The notes: a model not told the origin generated them from the sequence alone. Positions 15,315 through 24,185 are shown, counted from the stretch's first letter. The stretch is DNA of 42,809 nucleotides from an uncultured Campylobacter sp. (GCF_937997535.1 NZ_CALKTT010000010.1:1-42809), one strand, 5' to 3'. Numbers and translations: made by a program.

Positions 15315-16316
15315 ATGGTTAGCGTAGAGCAAGCGATCGAGGATCTGAAAAACGGCAAAATGCTCGTTATGGTCGATGACGTTGATCGCGAGAACGAAGG
15401 CGATTTGGTGTTTGCGAGCACCTTTAGCAGCGCAGAGAAGGTAAATTTTGCGATCACGCACGCTCGCGGAGTGCTGTGCGTGGCGCTTAGCCCGCAGATT
15501 GCGCAGCAGCTAGATCTAAATTTGATGGTCGATAAAAACACTTCGAGCCACGAGACCGCATTTACCGTCACGATCGACGCGAAGGACGCCAAGACGGGCG
15601 TAAGCGCGTATGAGCGCAATATGACGATCGAGCTGATGTCGCGTGTGGGCGCTCGCGCGGATGATTTCGTCCGCCCGGGGCATATATTCCCGCTCATCGC
15701 CAAAAGCGGCGGCGTGCTCGCTCGCACGGGACACACCGAGGGCTCTACGGATCTATGCCGCTTGGCGGGGCTTTCGCAAAGCGCCGTGATCTGCGAGATC
15801 GTCAAAGACGACGGCGATATGGCGCGCAGGGACGATCTGGAAAAATTCTGCGCGCAGCACGGCATCAATATGATCTCGGTCGCGCAGATCGTGCAGTACC
15901 GCCTAAAACACGAAACTCTCGTTAAATTTAGCGAGCCAAAAAGTGCCATGCTGTGCGGCGAAGCGGCGAAATTTTGCGACGTGAGCGATCACGAGGGCAA
16001 CGAGCACCGTGCCTATATTTTCGGCGAGCTGGGAAAGGACGCGCAGACGAACGTGAAATTTCATAAAATTTCAAGCGATTTGGAGTTTTTAAGCGATGCG
16101 AAATTTAACGATTTCATGCGCGATCTGGATGTTTTGCGCAAAGAGGGCGGCGTGCTTTTGATGCTAAAATCCGCGCAAAATCGCGCCGATTTTAAGAGCT
16201 TTGGCATCGGAGCGCAAATTTTAGCGCATCTGGGCGTGAGAAAAATCAAAATTTTAAGCAAGAGCGAGCCGAAAGATTACGCGGGGCTTAGCGGTTTTGG
16301 GATCGACATAGTTTGA
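15315..16316 (+). CDS. ribB: 3,4-dihydroxy-2-butanone 4-phosphate synthase (RibB) with degenerate GTP-cyclohydrolase-II-like C-terminus
   Basis: The N-terminal ~200 residues are a complete DHBP synthase, which makes the four-carbon unit of riboflavin from ribulose 5-phosphate. The metal and substrate motif DDVDRENEGDL is at 21-31, and GHTEGSTDLCRLAG and the closing HGINMISVAQIV are present. The remaining ~130 residues align in position with the GTP cyclohydrolase II half of RibBA, but the zinc-binding C-x10-C-x-C cluster is missing and the domain is short. A separate ribA elsewhere would be needed. This arrangement is known in Campylobacter and Helicobacter. AAAGGAGAG precedes the ATG. The stop codon overlaps the start of the polymerase gene by four bases. 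Confidence 0.93.
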   Translation: MVSVEQAIEDLKNGKMLVMVDDVDRENEGDLVFASTFSSAEKVNFAITHARGVLCVALSPQIAQQLDLNLMVDKNTSSHETAFTVTIDAKDAKTGVSAYERNMTIELMSRVGARADDFVRPGHIFPLIAKSGGVLARTGHTEGSTDLCRLAGLSQSAVICEIVKDDGDMARRDDLEKFCAQHGINMISVAQIVQYRLKHETLVKFSEPKSAMLCGEAAKFCDVSDHEGNEHRAYIFGELGKDAQTNVKFHKISSDLEFLSDAKFNDFMRDLDVLRKEGGVLLMLKSAQNRADFKSFGIGAQILAHLGVRKIKILSKSEPKDYAGLSGFGIDIV

Positions 16317-17470
16317 TAGCTCATATCGATTTGGACAGCTTCTTCGTCTCTGTAGCGAGGCTTGCCGATCCCGCGCTTGCGGGCAAAAAGATCGCGGTCG
16401 TCGGAGGCGGCGACGAGGAGATTTTCGGCGGCAAGAGCGAGCTTGGCAGCGTGATTTTAAGCGCGAGCTATGAGGCCAGAGCGGACGGCGTGCACTCGGC
16501 TCAGCCCGTAAAACAGGCGCTTGCTCTGTGCCCACAGCTCATTTTGGTGCGCGCCAGACATGGCGAATACCGAAAAATTTCACGCGAAATTTATGAGTTT
16601 TTACTAAACTTTACGCCCGAGATCGAAAAATTTAGCATCGACGAGTTTTTTCTAAATTTACGCGGCACGGCTTACGACGCGGACGCGCTGAGCTTTGCTG
16701 CGTTTTTGCAAAGCGAGATTATGCGCCGCTTTAGCCTTCCGTGCAGCGTCGGTCTTAGCGAAGCAAAACTTATCGCAAAGCTCGCCACTAGCCTTGCCAA
16801 GCCTTTCGGCGTGCGGCAAATTTTAAAATCGCAAATCGCGCGCGAGCTATCCGCCGTGCCGGTAGCGAAATTTTTTGGCATCGGCAAAGCGGCGCAAAAA
16901 ACGCTCGGCAAATACGGCATCGTAAGCTTCGGCGATGCGTTAGGGCATAGAGAAATTTTTGAAAAGATGGGCGCAAACGGCAGGAAAATTTTTGCAGCCC
17001 TTAGCGGCGAGGATGAGGGCGAGGTCGTCTCAAAGCGCGAGCGCAAAAGCATCGGCTTTGGGCGCAGCTTCGCGCCGTGCGCCGATCGAGACGAGCTGCG
17101 GCGTAAAATTTTAATTTTGGCGCGCCATTTGGCGGGCGAAGTGCTTGCAAGGGGCCTAAAGCCCGCGACGTATGATCTAAAGATCCGCTATAAATCGCGC
17201 GAGGAGTTTTCGCACCAGATCAGCCAGGATAGGGCGTTTAGCTTAAGCTTGCTGAGCGAGACCGCGCTTGAGCTGTTTAGGCTCTGCGACGTGAAAAAAG
17301 GCGCGCAGATAATCCACGTAGCGCTAAATCTTTCAAATTTTAGCGGCAAATCGGGCAGCTCGCTGCTCTTTGGCGAGATCGATAAAAAGCAGCAGAGCTT
17401 AGATCGATCTTTAAGCAGGATTTGGGAAAAATTCGGCATCGAAAAGCTGAAAAAAGCGAGCGAAATTTGA
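16313..17470 (+). CDS. dinB: Y-family DNA polymerase (DinB/Pol IV-type)
   Basis: Y-family polymerases copy past damaged bases at the cost of accuracy. The 385-residue product has the catalytic acidic residues D6 in HIDLDSFF and D110-E111 in SIDEFFLNL, the SYEARADGV steric-gate-adjacent motif near 52-60, a thumb-region helix-hairpin-helix word GIGKAAQKTLGKYG and a little-finger domain in the last third. The start is TTG, overlapping the ribB stop codon; the conserved N-terminal strand begins at this codon and no later start would keep D6. No beta-clamp motif is obvious at the end. Coupling to riboflavin synthesis is probably just operon packing. No LexA-type box is visible, and none is expected in this group. 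Confidence 0.88.
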   Translation: MIAHIDLDSFFVSVARLADPALAGKKIAVVGGGDEEIFGGKSELGSVILSASYEARADGVHSAQPVKQALALCPQLILVRARHGEYRKISREIYEFLLNFTPEIEKFSIDEFFLNLRGTAYDADALSFAAFLQSEIMRRFSLPCSVGLSEAKLIAKLATSLAKPFGVRQILKSQIARELSAVPVAKFFGIGKAAQKTLGKYGIVSFGDALGHREIFEKMGANGRKIFAALSGEDEGEVVSKRERKSIGFGRSFAPCADRDELRRKILILARHLAGEVLARGLKPATYDLKIRYKSREEFSHQISQDRAFSLSLLSETALELFRLCDVKKGAQIIHVALNLSNFSGKSGSSLLFGEIDKKQQSLDRSLSRIWEKFGIEKLKKASEI

Positions 17471-17489
17471 TTAAATTTAAAGGAAAAAG

Positions 17490-18029
17490 ATGAAACTAGG
17501 CGAGCTATATTCGGTGATCTGCATAATCTTCGCGACGAATTTTAAAGGCGTGATAGATGAGCAGAAGTTGCGCGGCTTGGGCAAAAACTGGATCATCGTA
17601 AATAAAAATATCGAGAACAAAAACGGCCATGAGCTTTGGCAAAAGGTGCAGGGCGAGGACTACGCGGCGCTAGGGCGCGATTTTGAGGTGCTAAAAGAGG
17701 CGTTTGAGATGGATTTTTTCAAACTCATAAGCGAAAGCGAAGTGGAGCTGTTTTATGAAAAATGCCGCTTCAAAAAGCCTTTCGCGGAGCTTAAAAGCGC
17801 TCACGCAGCCAATATGCTAGCACTGCTTGCTATGATCTTTAAGCAAAACACGGACGCGAAATCGCATAAAATTTTGACGCTATATCTGGCGCAATTTATC
17901 ATTCCGAGCTTTTCCGCGCTTGCTACGCACGTGCAGATAAACGCCAAAAGCAGCTACTACAAGGCGCTCGGGTGGTTTTTGGCGGATTTTTGCCGCGTGG
18001 TGAAAGAGACGCTGGGGCTTGGAATTTAA
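17490..18029 (+). CDS. Conserved-looking hypothetical protein, 179 residues
   Basis: I do not recognise this family. The product is soluble and mostly helical, with the N-terminal words MKLGELYSVICIIFATNFKG and a C-terminal half containing a hydrophobic stretch, LTLYLAQFIIPSFSALATH, that looks like a buried helix rather than a membrane anchor. Two cysteines are scattered, with no metal motif. AAAGGAAAAAG lies just before the ATG and the gene begins 19 bases after the polymerase stop, so it belongs to the same transcript as ribB and dinB. Codon use and composition match its neighbours, and I regard it as a real gene. Confidence 0.75.
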   Translation: MKLGELYSVICIIFATNFKGVIDEQKLRGLGKNWIIVNKNIENKNGHELWQKVQGEDYAALGRDFEVLKEAFEMDFFKLISESEVELFYEKCRFKKPFAELKSAHAANMLALLAMIFKQNTDAKSHKILTLYLAQFIIPSFSALATHVQINAKSSYYKALGWFLADFCRVVKETLGLGI

Positions 18030-18624
18030 AATTTAGAACGCGCGCTCGGTATTTTTTTGCGTGTTTGACACGGAGAAGTGCTGCGTAGAGATAGAATTTA
18101 AAGCTTGCTTTCGAGATTTCTTGCGCTACAGCTTATACAGCTCCTGCGGGCGTGACAAGCTAAGCGAGGCGGGCGAATTTTATCTGCGCGGATGTAAAGT
18201 GTCTGCCTTGCTGTTTTTGTGCGTCGGTGCTTGTCGTATCGCGCGCGTCGTTTTGAATTCTGCGCGGCATTCGGCGCTTTGGTCGCGTTATGCGCATCAT
18301 CCAGCCTTTGCCGTGCGCTGTCGGTATCGATACCGTGCGCGTCGCGTCTGCGCCGCGACGTTGCGTGCTTGGGTAATCCGTGTGTTGCTTTGTATGCCGC
18401 ACAAGGCGCCGTCGTTTGAAATTTTACGTGAGGCGCAGGGCGCCTCATCGGGCACACAATCACTCGGCACTGCGCGTCTTACGTGTTTCGCGCGTGCGAT
18501 CGAGCGTTCGAAAACTAGGGTTTGGCGCCTAGCGCTTGCGCCGCTCTGCGTCTTTTACCAAGCGTGCGTCACGCAGCGTCCGATGCGTGCCGTTAAATTT
18601 TAAAATTTAAAACAAAGGAAAAAT
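18030..18624. other. Noncoding region before lgt, open in several frames
   Basis: A 180-codon plus-strand frame (18061-18603, GTG start) and overlapping minus-strand frames are open together here. All give Arg/Ala/Cys-rich translations without domains, typical of GC-rich noncoding DNA with few stop codons. No ribosome-binding site supports them. The region ends with an exact AAATTTTAAAATTT palindrome at 18595-18608, followed by the AAAGGAAAA ribosome-binding site of lgt. No known RNA gene is evident. Confidence 0.5.
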
Positions 18625-19443
18625 TTGAATTACTGGAACGAAATTTACGCCCACTTTGATCCCGTGGCGTTCAGCACGTTTGGCATAAACGTGCATTGGT
18701 ACGGCATTATGTATGTTTTGGCGCTACTTACGGCGCTATTTATGGCAAAGTATTTTGTAAAAAAGGATGGTCTTAACTTTAGTGATAAGATGCTTGATCG
18801 CTACTTTATCTGGGTCGAAGTGGGCGTCATTTTGGGCGCGCGGCTGGGATACATCGCGATTTATTCGGGCGATGCGGCGTGGTATTTCAGCCATCCGTGG
18901 CAAATTTTCAACCCCTTTCATAACGGCGAGTTCGTGGGCATCCGTGGTATGAGCTATCACGGCGCGGTCGTCGGATTCGTGATCGCGACGGTTTGGTTTT
19001 GCAAAAAATTTAAAACCGATATGTGGGCGCTGCTCGATCTCGTGGCACTTAGCGTGCCGCTTGGATATTTTTTCGGACGCGTAGGGAATTTTTTAAATCA
19101 AGAGCTTTTCGGGCGCGAAACAACCGAGCCGTGGGGGATTTTGGTGGGCGGTACATTGCGTCACCCAAGCCAGCTTTACGAAGCGGTTTTGGAAGGACTG
19201 GTAATTTTCGTGATTTTATTTTTCTACCGTAAATTTAAGAAATTTAACGGCGAGTTGATATGTCTGTATGCGATGCTATATACGGCGTTTAGATTTTTCG
19301 TAGAATTTTTTAGACAGCCGGACGACGGGCTTGGTTTTATATTTTTAAATTTATCGATGGGGCAAATTTTATCTTTGGTGATGTTTTTGATAGCAGTTTT
19401 CTTAAAGCAGTCTTTGAAGAAAAAACTAATTTGCAGAAATTAA
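18625..19443 (+). CDS. lgt: Prolipoprotein diacylglyceryl transferase Lgt
   Basis: Lgt attaches diacylglycerol from phosphatidylglycerol to the lipobox cysteine of prolipoproteins, at the inner membrane. The 272-residue product has about seven membrane helices and the Lgt signature GRVGNFLNQELFGRETTEPW from about residue 152. It also has the essential histidine in MSYHGAVVG (109-117), YGIMYVLALL near the start and HPSQLYEA after the signature. The start is TTG, directed by AAAGGAAAAA and by the conserved N-terminal WNEIYAHFDPVAF. It stands directly before frdC, as I recall for C. jejuni, but about 95 bases with their own -10 element separate the two genes. Confidence 0.95.
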   Translation: MNYWNEIYAHFDPVAFSTFGINVHWYGIMYVLALLTALFMAKYFVKKDGLNFSDKMLDRYFIWVEVGVILGARLGYIAIYSGDAAWYFSHPWQIFNPFHNGEFVGIRGMSYHGAVVGFVIATVWFCKKFKTDMWALLDLVALSVPLGYFFGRVGNFLNQELFGRETTEPWGILVGGTLRHPSQLYEAVLEGLVIFVILFFYRKFKKFNGELICLYAMLYTAFRFFVEFFRQPDDGLGFIFLNLSMGQILSLVMFLIAVFLKQSLKKKLICRN

Positions 19444-19510
19444 ATTAATCTAAAGTTAAAAAGTAATATAATCTCTTTACAAAAATGTAAATTTTCGTTT
19501 AGCGGGGATT

Positions 19511-19516
19511 TATAAT
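19511..19516 (+). promoter_or_regulatory. Candidate -10 element of the frdCAB operon
   Basis: TATAAT lies 22 bases before the frdC ATG, and AAGGAGAAC stands directly before the ATG. A second TATAAT at 19467-19472 is an alternative. Either would allow frdCAB to be transcribed separately from lgt. Confidence 0.5.
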
Positions 19517-19537
19517 CATCTTTTTTAAGGAGAACCT

Positions 19538-20221
19538 ATGCTAGGTCGCATTGAAGGCTTTACGGGCAGATCCATAGACGGCAAAAAGAGCCGCATTATG
19601 GCTTTGCAAGACGTGGCGCAAAGCATCAGCGGGCTGATTTTGGCCTGTTTTATGCTGTGCCATATGATATTTACCGGCACGATTTTGATCGGTAAGGGCG
19701 CGTTTGAGGGCGTCGTGCATTTCGCCGAACCAGGCGGAATTTATTTCGTCACAAACATCGTCGCTTTTGTAATTTTCGTGATTTTCGTGATTCACGCATT
19801 TTTGGCGATGAGAAAATTTCCGGCTAACTACGCCGCTTACAGAGCGTTTAAAGCGCACAAAATGCGAATGAAGCATTGCGACACGACGCTTTGGTGGTTT
19901 CAGTTTTGGACGGGATTTTTCCTATTTTTCTTTGCGGCGGCTCATATTTTAATGATCGTATTCGGTCCGAAAATTACTGCAGATCTTGCTATCGCGCGCT
20001 TCGGACAGCTTCACCTATTTTATTTCGTTTTATTGATTTTCGTAGTAACTCACGCTAGCATCGGAATTTATAGATTATATATGAAATGGATCAGCATAGA
20101 CGGTACGAAGGCGGAAATTCAAAGGAAAAGAGCCCTCATCAAAAAGACGGTTTTTATCGTTTGGGGCGCATTTTTCTTGCTTTCGATAATCGCCGATTTC
20201 AAATGGTTAAGTTTAGAATAG
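19538..20221 (+). CDS. frdC: Fumarate reductase cytochrome b subunit
   Basis: FrdC anchors the menaquinol:fumarate reductase in the inner membrane and carries two haem b groups that pass electrons from menaquinol to FrdB. The 227-residue product has five membrane helices with the four expected haem-ligand histidines visible at H42 (FMLCHMIF), H86 (FVIHAFL), H136 (FAAAHILM) and H172 (VVTHASIG), a pattern like that of Wolinella FrdC. It is the first gene of a C-A-B operon, typical of epsilonproteobacteria, and is followed after 10 bases by frdA. Fumarate respiration is central to energy supply in these low-oxygen organisms. Confidence 0.96.
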   Translation: MLGRIEGFTGRSIDGKKSRIMALQDVAQSISGLILACFMLCHMIFTGTILIGKGAFEGVVHFAEPGGIYFVTNIVAFVIFVIFVIHAFLAMRKFPANYAAYRAFKAHKMRMKHCDTTLWWFQFWTGFFLFFFAAAHILMIVFGPKITADLAIARFGQLHLFYFVLLIFVVTHASIGIYRLYMKWISIDGTKAEIQRKRALIKKTVFIVWGAFFLLSIIADFKWLSLE

Positions 20222-20231
20222 GGAGCTTGGG

Positions 20232-22250
20232 ATGAATGTAATATATTGCGATTCTTTAGTTATTGGCGGCGGTTTGGCGGGCTTAAGAGCTGCGATCGCT
20301 ACCGGAGAGAAGGGGCTTAGCACCATAGTTTTGAGTCTAATCCCTGTTAAGCGCTCACACTCTGCAGCAGCTCAAGGCGGCATGCAGGCGTCTCTGGGAA
20401 ATTCCAAAATGAGCGAGGGCGACAACGAGGACGTGCACTTTGCCGATACGGTAAAAGGAAGCGACTGGGGCTGTGATCAAGACGTCGCTAGGATGTTTGC
20501 GCAAACGGCGCCTAAGGCGATCCGCGAGCTTGCGGGCTGGGGCGTTCCTTGGACTAGGATTACTAGAGGCGAGCGAAGCGCTATTATCAACGCTCAAAAA
20601 ACCACGATCACCGAAAAAGATGAGGTTCACGGACTTATCCACAGCCGCGACTTCGGCGGTACGAAAAAATGGCGAACCTGCTATACCGCCGATGCTACGG
20701 GACATACGATGCTCTTTGCCGTTGCAAACGAAGCGCTAAAGCATAACGTAGATATTCATGATAGAAAAGAAGCGATCGCGCTAATTCACGCAAACAACCG
20801 CTGCTACGGCGCAATCGTGCGCGATTTGGTTACCGGCGAGCTGATCGCATACGTATCAAAGGGCACGCTAATCGCTACCGGCGGCTACGGCAGAGTGTAT
20901 AAACACACCACGAATGCCGTAGTGTGCGAGGGTATAGGTGCTGCTATCGCGCTTGAGACCGGCGTCGCGCAGCTTGGAAATATGGAAGCGGTGCAGTTTC
21001 ACCCAACCCCTATCGTTCCGAGCGGAATTTTGCTTACTGAGGGTTGCCGCGGCGACGGCGGAATTTTACGCGATGTGGATGGCTACCGCTTTATGCCGGA
21101 TTATGAGCCTGAGAAAAAGGAGCTTGCTAGCCGCGACGTCGTAAGTCGCCGCATAATGGAGCATATCCGCGCAGGTAAGGGGGTAAAGAGCCCTTACGGC
21201 GAGCACGTTTGGCTTGACATATCAATCCTCGGACGCGAGCATATCGAGAAAAATTTACGCGACGTGCAAGAAATTTGCGAGATTTTCAACGGCATCGATC
21301 CTGCCGACACCGAGGTAATAACCGACGAGCAGGGCAGAAAGCGCGGCAAGGGCTGGGCTCCGATCCTTCCTATGCAGCACTACTCGATGGGCGGTATCAA
21401 AACAAAGGCTACGGGTGAGAGCCCAACGCTAGCTGGACTTTTCAGCGCCGGCGAGGCTGCGTGCTGGGATATGCACGGTTTTAACCGCTTGGGCGGAAAT
21501 TCCGTCGCCGAAACCGTCGTAGCGGGCATGATCGTGGGAGAGTATTTTGCGGAGTATTGCCAAGGGCACGATGTCGATATCAATACGCACGATATCGAAA
21601 AATTCGTAGATAAAGAGAAAAATTACATTAAGAGCCTGCTTGAAAAAGAGGGTAAATTTAATGTATTCGAGATCAAAAACAAGATGAAAGACGTTATGTG
21701 GGAGCACTGCGCGATCTTCCGCACTGGCGAGGGATTAGCCAAAGCCGTAAAAGAGCTTGAAGAGCTTTACAAGCAGTCCTTGGACGTCAAAGTAAGCAAT
21801 AAAGAGCTTTTCGGAAACCCAGAGCTCGAGGAGGCTTATCGCGTACCGAAGATGCTAAAGCTTGCGCTTTGTATCGCCAAGGGTGCGCTTGATCGCACTG
21901 AAAGCCGCGGCGCGCACTTCCGCGAGGATTATCCGAAACGCGACGATCTAAACTGGCTAAAACGAACGCTTGCGAGCTGGAAGGAGGGCGATACGATGCC
22001 TACCTTGACCTATGAGCCGCTTGATATTATGAAGATGGAGATGCCGCCTGCATTCCGCGGATACGGCGCCAAAGGCAATATCATCGAGCATCCAGACAGC
22101 GCCGTGCGCCAAAAAGAGGTCGATGAAATTCGCGAAAAAATGCAAGCCGAGGGCAAAGGCAGATATGAAATTCAAGAGGCATTGATGCATTATGAATTGC
22201 AGCCAAAATATAAAGCACCTAACGAAAGAGCAGGTATAGGATATGAGTAG
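20232..22250 (+). CDS. frdA: Fumarate reductase flavoprotein subunit
   Basis: FrdA holds covalently bound FAD and reduces fumarate to succinate on the cytoplasmic face. The 672-residue product shows the FAD fold IGGGLAGLRAA at 11-21, the flavin-linking histidine H43 in RSHSAAAQGG, the substrate motif HPTPIVPSGIL and the capping/FAD segment MGGIKTKATGESPTLAGLF followed by WDMHGFNRLGGNS. The length matches the Wolinella/Campylobacter type. Classification as fumarate reductase rather than succinate dehydrogenase rests on the C-A-B order and the cytochrome b type. Its end overlaps frdB by eight bases. A methylmenaquinol-type relative also exists in this group but has a different membrane subunit. 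Confidence 0.97.
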   Translation: MNVIYCDSLVIGGGLAGLRAAIATGEKGLSTIVLSLIPVKRSHSAAAQGGMQASLGNSKMSEGDNEDVHFADTVKGSDWGCDQDVARMFAQTAPKAIRELAGWGVPWTRITRGERSAIINAQKTTITEKDEVHGLIHSRDFGGTKKWRTCYTADATGHTMLFAVANEALKHNVDIHDRKEAIALIHANNRCYGAIVRDLVTGELIAYVSKGTLIATGGYGRVYKHTTNAVVCEGIGAAIALETGVAQLGNMEAVQFHPTPIVPSGILLTEGCRGDGGILRDVDGYRFMPDYEPEKKELASRDVVSRRIMEHIRAGKGVKSPYGEHVWLDISILGREHIEKNLRDVQEICEIFNGIDPADTEVITDEQGRKRGKGWAPILPMQHYSMGGIKTKATGESPTLAGLFSAGEAACWDMHGFNRLGGNSVAETVVAGMIVGEYFAEYCQGHDVDINTHDIEKFVDKEKNYIKSLLEKEGKFNVFEIKNKMKDVMWEHCAIFRTGEGLAKAVKELEELYKQSLDVKVSNKELFGNPELEEAYRVPKMLKLALCIAKGALDRTESRGAHFREDYPKRDDLNWLKRTLASWKEGDTMPTLTYEPLDIMKMEMPPAFRGYGAKGNIIEHPDSAVRQKEVDEIREKMQAEGKGRYEIQEALMHYELQPKYKAPNERAGIGYE

Positions 22251-22980
22251 AAAAATAACAATAAAGGCATTTAAGTATAATCCGTTAAGCAAAATTTCAA
22301 AGCCGCACTTCGTTACTTATGAGATCGAAGAGACTGACGGAATGACGTTGTTTATCGCGCTTAACGTGATTCGTGAGAGATTTGATCCCGAGCTAAGCTT
22401 CGACTTCGTTTGTCGCGCGGGTATCTGCGGTAGCTGCGGTATGCTCGTAAACGGTAAGCCGCAGCTTGCGTGCCGCACGCTTACTAAGGATTATCCGGAC
22501 GGCGTGATTGAGCTTATGCCGCTTCCATTTTTTAAGTTGCTAAAAGACCTCAGCGTTGATACGGGCAACTGGATGAACGCGATGAGCAAACGCGTAGAGA
22601 GCTGGATCCACACCGATCACGAAACCGATATCTCCAAGCTTGAGGAGAAGGTCGAGCCGGAGGTCGCGCAGGAGGTTTTCGAGCTGGATCGCTGCATCGA
22701 GTGCGGTATCTGCGTAGCTGCATGTGGCGTAGCGATAATGCGAAAAGACTACATCGGCGCCGTCGGCATCAACCGCGTGGCACGCTTTCAGATCGATGCG
22801 TTGGATAAACGTAGCGACGCGGATTTTTACGAGCTCATCGGCGATGATGACGGAGTATTCGGCTGTATGACGCTGCTAGGCTGCGAAGACCACTGCCCTA
22901 AGCATCTTCCGCTTCAAAGCAAAATCGCCTATATCCGCCGCAAGCTTGCCGCTCAGGGCAAATGCGGCTGCGGTAAATAA
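22243..22980 (+). CDS. frdB: Fumarate reductase iron-sulfur subunit
   Basis: FrdB carries three Fe-S clusters that wire the haems of FrdC to the FAD of FrdA. The ligands are all present: C57, C62, C65 and C77 for the 2Fe-2S cluster (CRAGICGSCG), C151, C154 and C157 for the 4Fe-4S cluster (CIECGICVAAC), and C161, C208 and C214 for the 3Fe-4S cluster, with C218 closing the 4Fe-4S set. The 245-residue product ends in a Cys/Gly tail, KCGCGK. It starts inside frdA and is followed immediately by a strong terminator whose stem begins at the last base of the stop codon. Confidence 0.97.
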   Translation: MSRKITIKAFKYNPLSKISKPHFVTYEIEETDGMTLFIALNVIRERFDPELSFDFVCRAGICGSCGMLVNGKPQLACRTLTKDYPDGVIELMPLPFFKLLKDLSVDTGNWMNAMSKRVESWIHTDHETDISKLEEKVEPEVAQEVFELDRCIECGICVAACGVAIMRKDYIGAVGINRVARFQIDALDKRSDADFYELIGDDDGVFGCMTLLGCEDHCPKHLPLQSKIAYIRRKLAAQGKCGCGK

Positions 22981-23010
22981 AATTTAAGCGGGTTCTTCCC
23001 GCTTAAATTT
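22980..23010 (+). terminator. Terminator of the frdCAB operon
   Basis: A perfect 13-bp stem (AAATTTAAGCGGG at 22980-22992 with its complement at 22998-23010) encloses the 5-base loop TTCTT and is followed by ATCTTT. It overlaps the last base of the frdB stop codon. Confidence 0.85.
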
Positions 23011-23122
23011 ATCTTTCAATTTTATAAATTTTACCTCGATAGACAAATTCCAAAATGCTTGAGTCAGACAAGCGAAGTAGCTTTAAATTTAATACTATCC
23101 CAAGCGATAAAGAAGTAAAATA

Positions 23123-23213
23123 CGAAATCGCTTAAGATCGCTAGCAAGGGATAAGGATGAACGAAGCAAAGCCCAAAGAGTTAAAGAAAATTCTAAACGA
23201 ACGACGTCAAAAT
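23123..23213 (+). repeat. Direct repeat, copy 1 (upstream and 5' end of duplicated gene)
   Basis: This segment shares long runs with 24186-24266, including CGAAATCGCT, AGGGATAA, GATGAACGAAGCAA and AAGAAAATTCTAAACGAACG. Copy 1 has about 10 extra bases near its start. The repeat includes the ribosome-binding site and the first ~18 codons of the two paralogues, showing that the locus arose by tandem duplication. Confidence 0.85.
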
Positions 23214-23291
23214 GTGGAGCAGAGCTCTGGAAATAGTTTTAATCTTGAAAGCTTAAAATGCCCAATTCAAATAAACGGAATCTGGAACTAA
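23157..23291 (+). pseudogene. 5' fragment of the first membrane-protein paralogue, 44 codons
   Basis: The fragment starts ATG AAC GAA after GATAAGG and reads MNEAKPKELKKILNERRQNV, nearly the same as the start of the intact gene at 24210. It ends at a TAA after 44 codons. The membrane part of the protein then continues in another frame from about 23296. This looks like a frameshift that separates the N-terminal piece from the body. An A-run (TAAAAAATTG) at the junction could be the slip site, although frame alignment near the join is not clean. Alternatively the short peptide is translated on its own. Confidence 0.6.
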
Positions 23292-23295
23292 AAAA

Positions 23296-24033
23296 TTGTC
23301 TAGAAATTTTAATGATAGAAATTCCAATATAAATATAAATGCCCATTGTAAAAAAGAGTTAATAATAAAGGATTTTAGTGCCTTAATAGGTTTTTTCCAA
23401 TTTTGTATATTAATATTGATCATAATACTTTCTCAAACAGGAATATTGTCTAATTTTGGTATTGAAAAATTTTCCGAATCAGAAGATTCTTATTTTTTCA
23501 TTATTTTTTGCACTATTATTCCATTTATTAGAATTATTGAGCGCGATAAACCATTTAATAGGCGCTTTATAATTTTTAACGAAAAATTTATTTCGGTAGA
23601 AGTCGAAGGAATAAAAATCTTCCGAATAAATCTAGATGAAATTATTAAGATATCTAAAAATATGGATACTAGGACTTCTACACCAGAATATTTTCCAATT
23701 TCAAAAGAACTCTTCTATTTCTGTATATTTGCTACTATAATAACAATGATCTTATTTGTTTTTAAAGACTTTATAGTTGTATTTATATTGTTAGCCACAA
23801 TATTCATTCTTCCAAAGAATTTAATTTGTACTGTAATTGGCGGCTTGGAAGCAAACAAAATATATGATCGTTTGGCAATATATTCTAAAGATGGCATCAT
23901 AATAAATATTTTTATAAATTCTAATAAAGATTATTCGGAATTAAAGAGATACTTTTTATTACATAAGAGTATTAATATAGATAATGTTAGAAAAGAATTT
24001 ATGATATTTCACAAGGAGTTTAAACATGGATAA
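23296..24033 (+). CDS. Unknown four-helix membrane protein, first paralogue body
   Basis: I do not recognise the family. From a weak TTG start the 245-residue product has hydrophobic helices at about 27-47, 66-81 and a long pair at about 138-172. Between them lies a soluble segment of about 55 residues (DKPFNRRFIIFNEKFISV). A C-terminal cytoplasmic-looking piece reads LKRYFLLHKSINIDNVRKEF. The same helix order and a matching tail (EYFLQKNINIDYIKKD) occur in the gene at 24210, so the two are paralogues. The TTG has no good ribosome-binding site, which fits a broken copy missing its N-terminus. The DNA is much more AT-rich than its neighbours, suggesting acquisition from elsewhere. Confidence 0.6.
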   Translation: MSRNFNDRNSNININAHCKKELIIKDFSALIGFFQFCILILIIILSQTGILSNFGIEKFSESEDSYFFIIFCTIIPFIRIIERDKPFNRRFIIFNEKFISVEVEGIKIFRINLDEIIKISKNMDTRTSTPEYFPISKELFYFCIFATIITMILFVFKDFIVVFILLATIFILPKNLICTVIGGLEANKIYDRLAIYSKDGIIINIFINSNKDYSELKRYFLLHKSINIDNVRKEFMIFHKEFKHG

Positions 24034-24121
24034 GAGAGAATTAAATGCGCAAATTGAGCTTGATCGCGCAGAAAAGAATTTTCAAAATTTAAAGATAGTG
24101 CTCTGCTATTTTGTAATATAA
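24026..24121 (+). pseudogene. 31-codon ORF, possible stub of a further gene
   Basis: AAGGAG precedes an ATG and 31 codons (starting MDKRELNAQIELDRAEKNFQ, ending LCYFVI), overlapping the end of the previous frame by eight bases. The charged helical start resembles in character, not in exact sequence, the N-termini of the two neighbouring paralogues. It may be the remains of another unit of the duplicated locus or a small protein of its own. Confidence 0.35.
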
Positions 24122-24185
24122 TTGAAGCTAGGTTCAGTAAATTTAATATCCATCTAAGCTACAAAAGGCAAAATAGGCAAACTTT

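Noticed and set aside
18061..18603. 180-codon plus-strand frame before lgt
   Set aside because: Frames on both strands are open together here, the translation is Arg/Ala/Cys-rich and the GTG lacks a ribosome-binding site.
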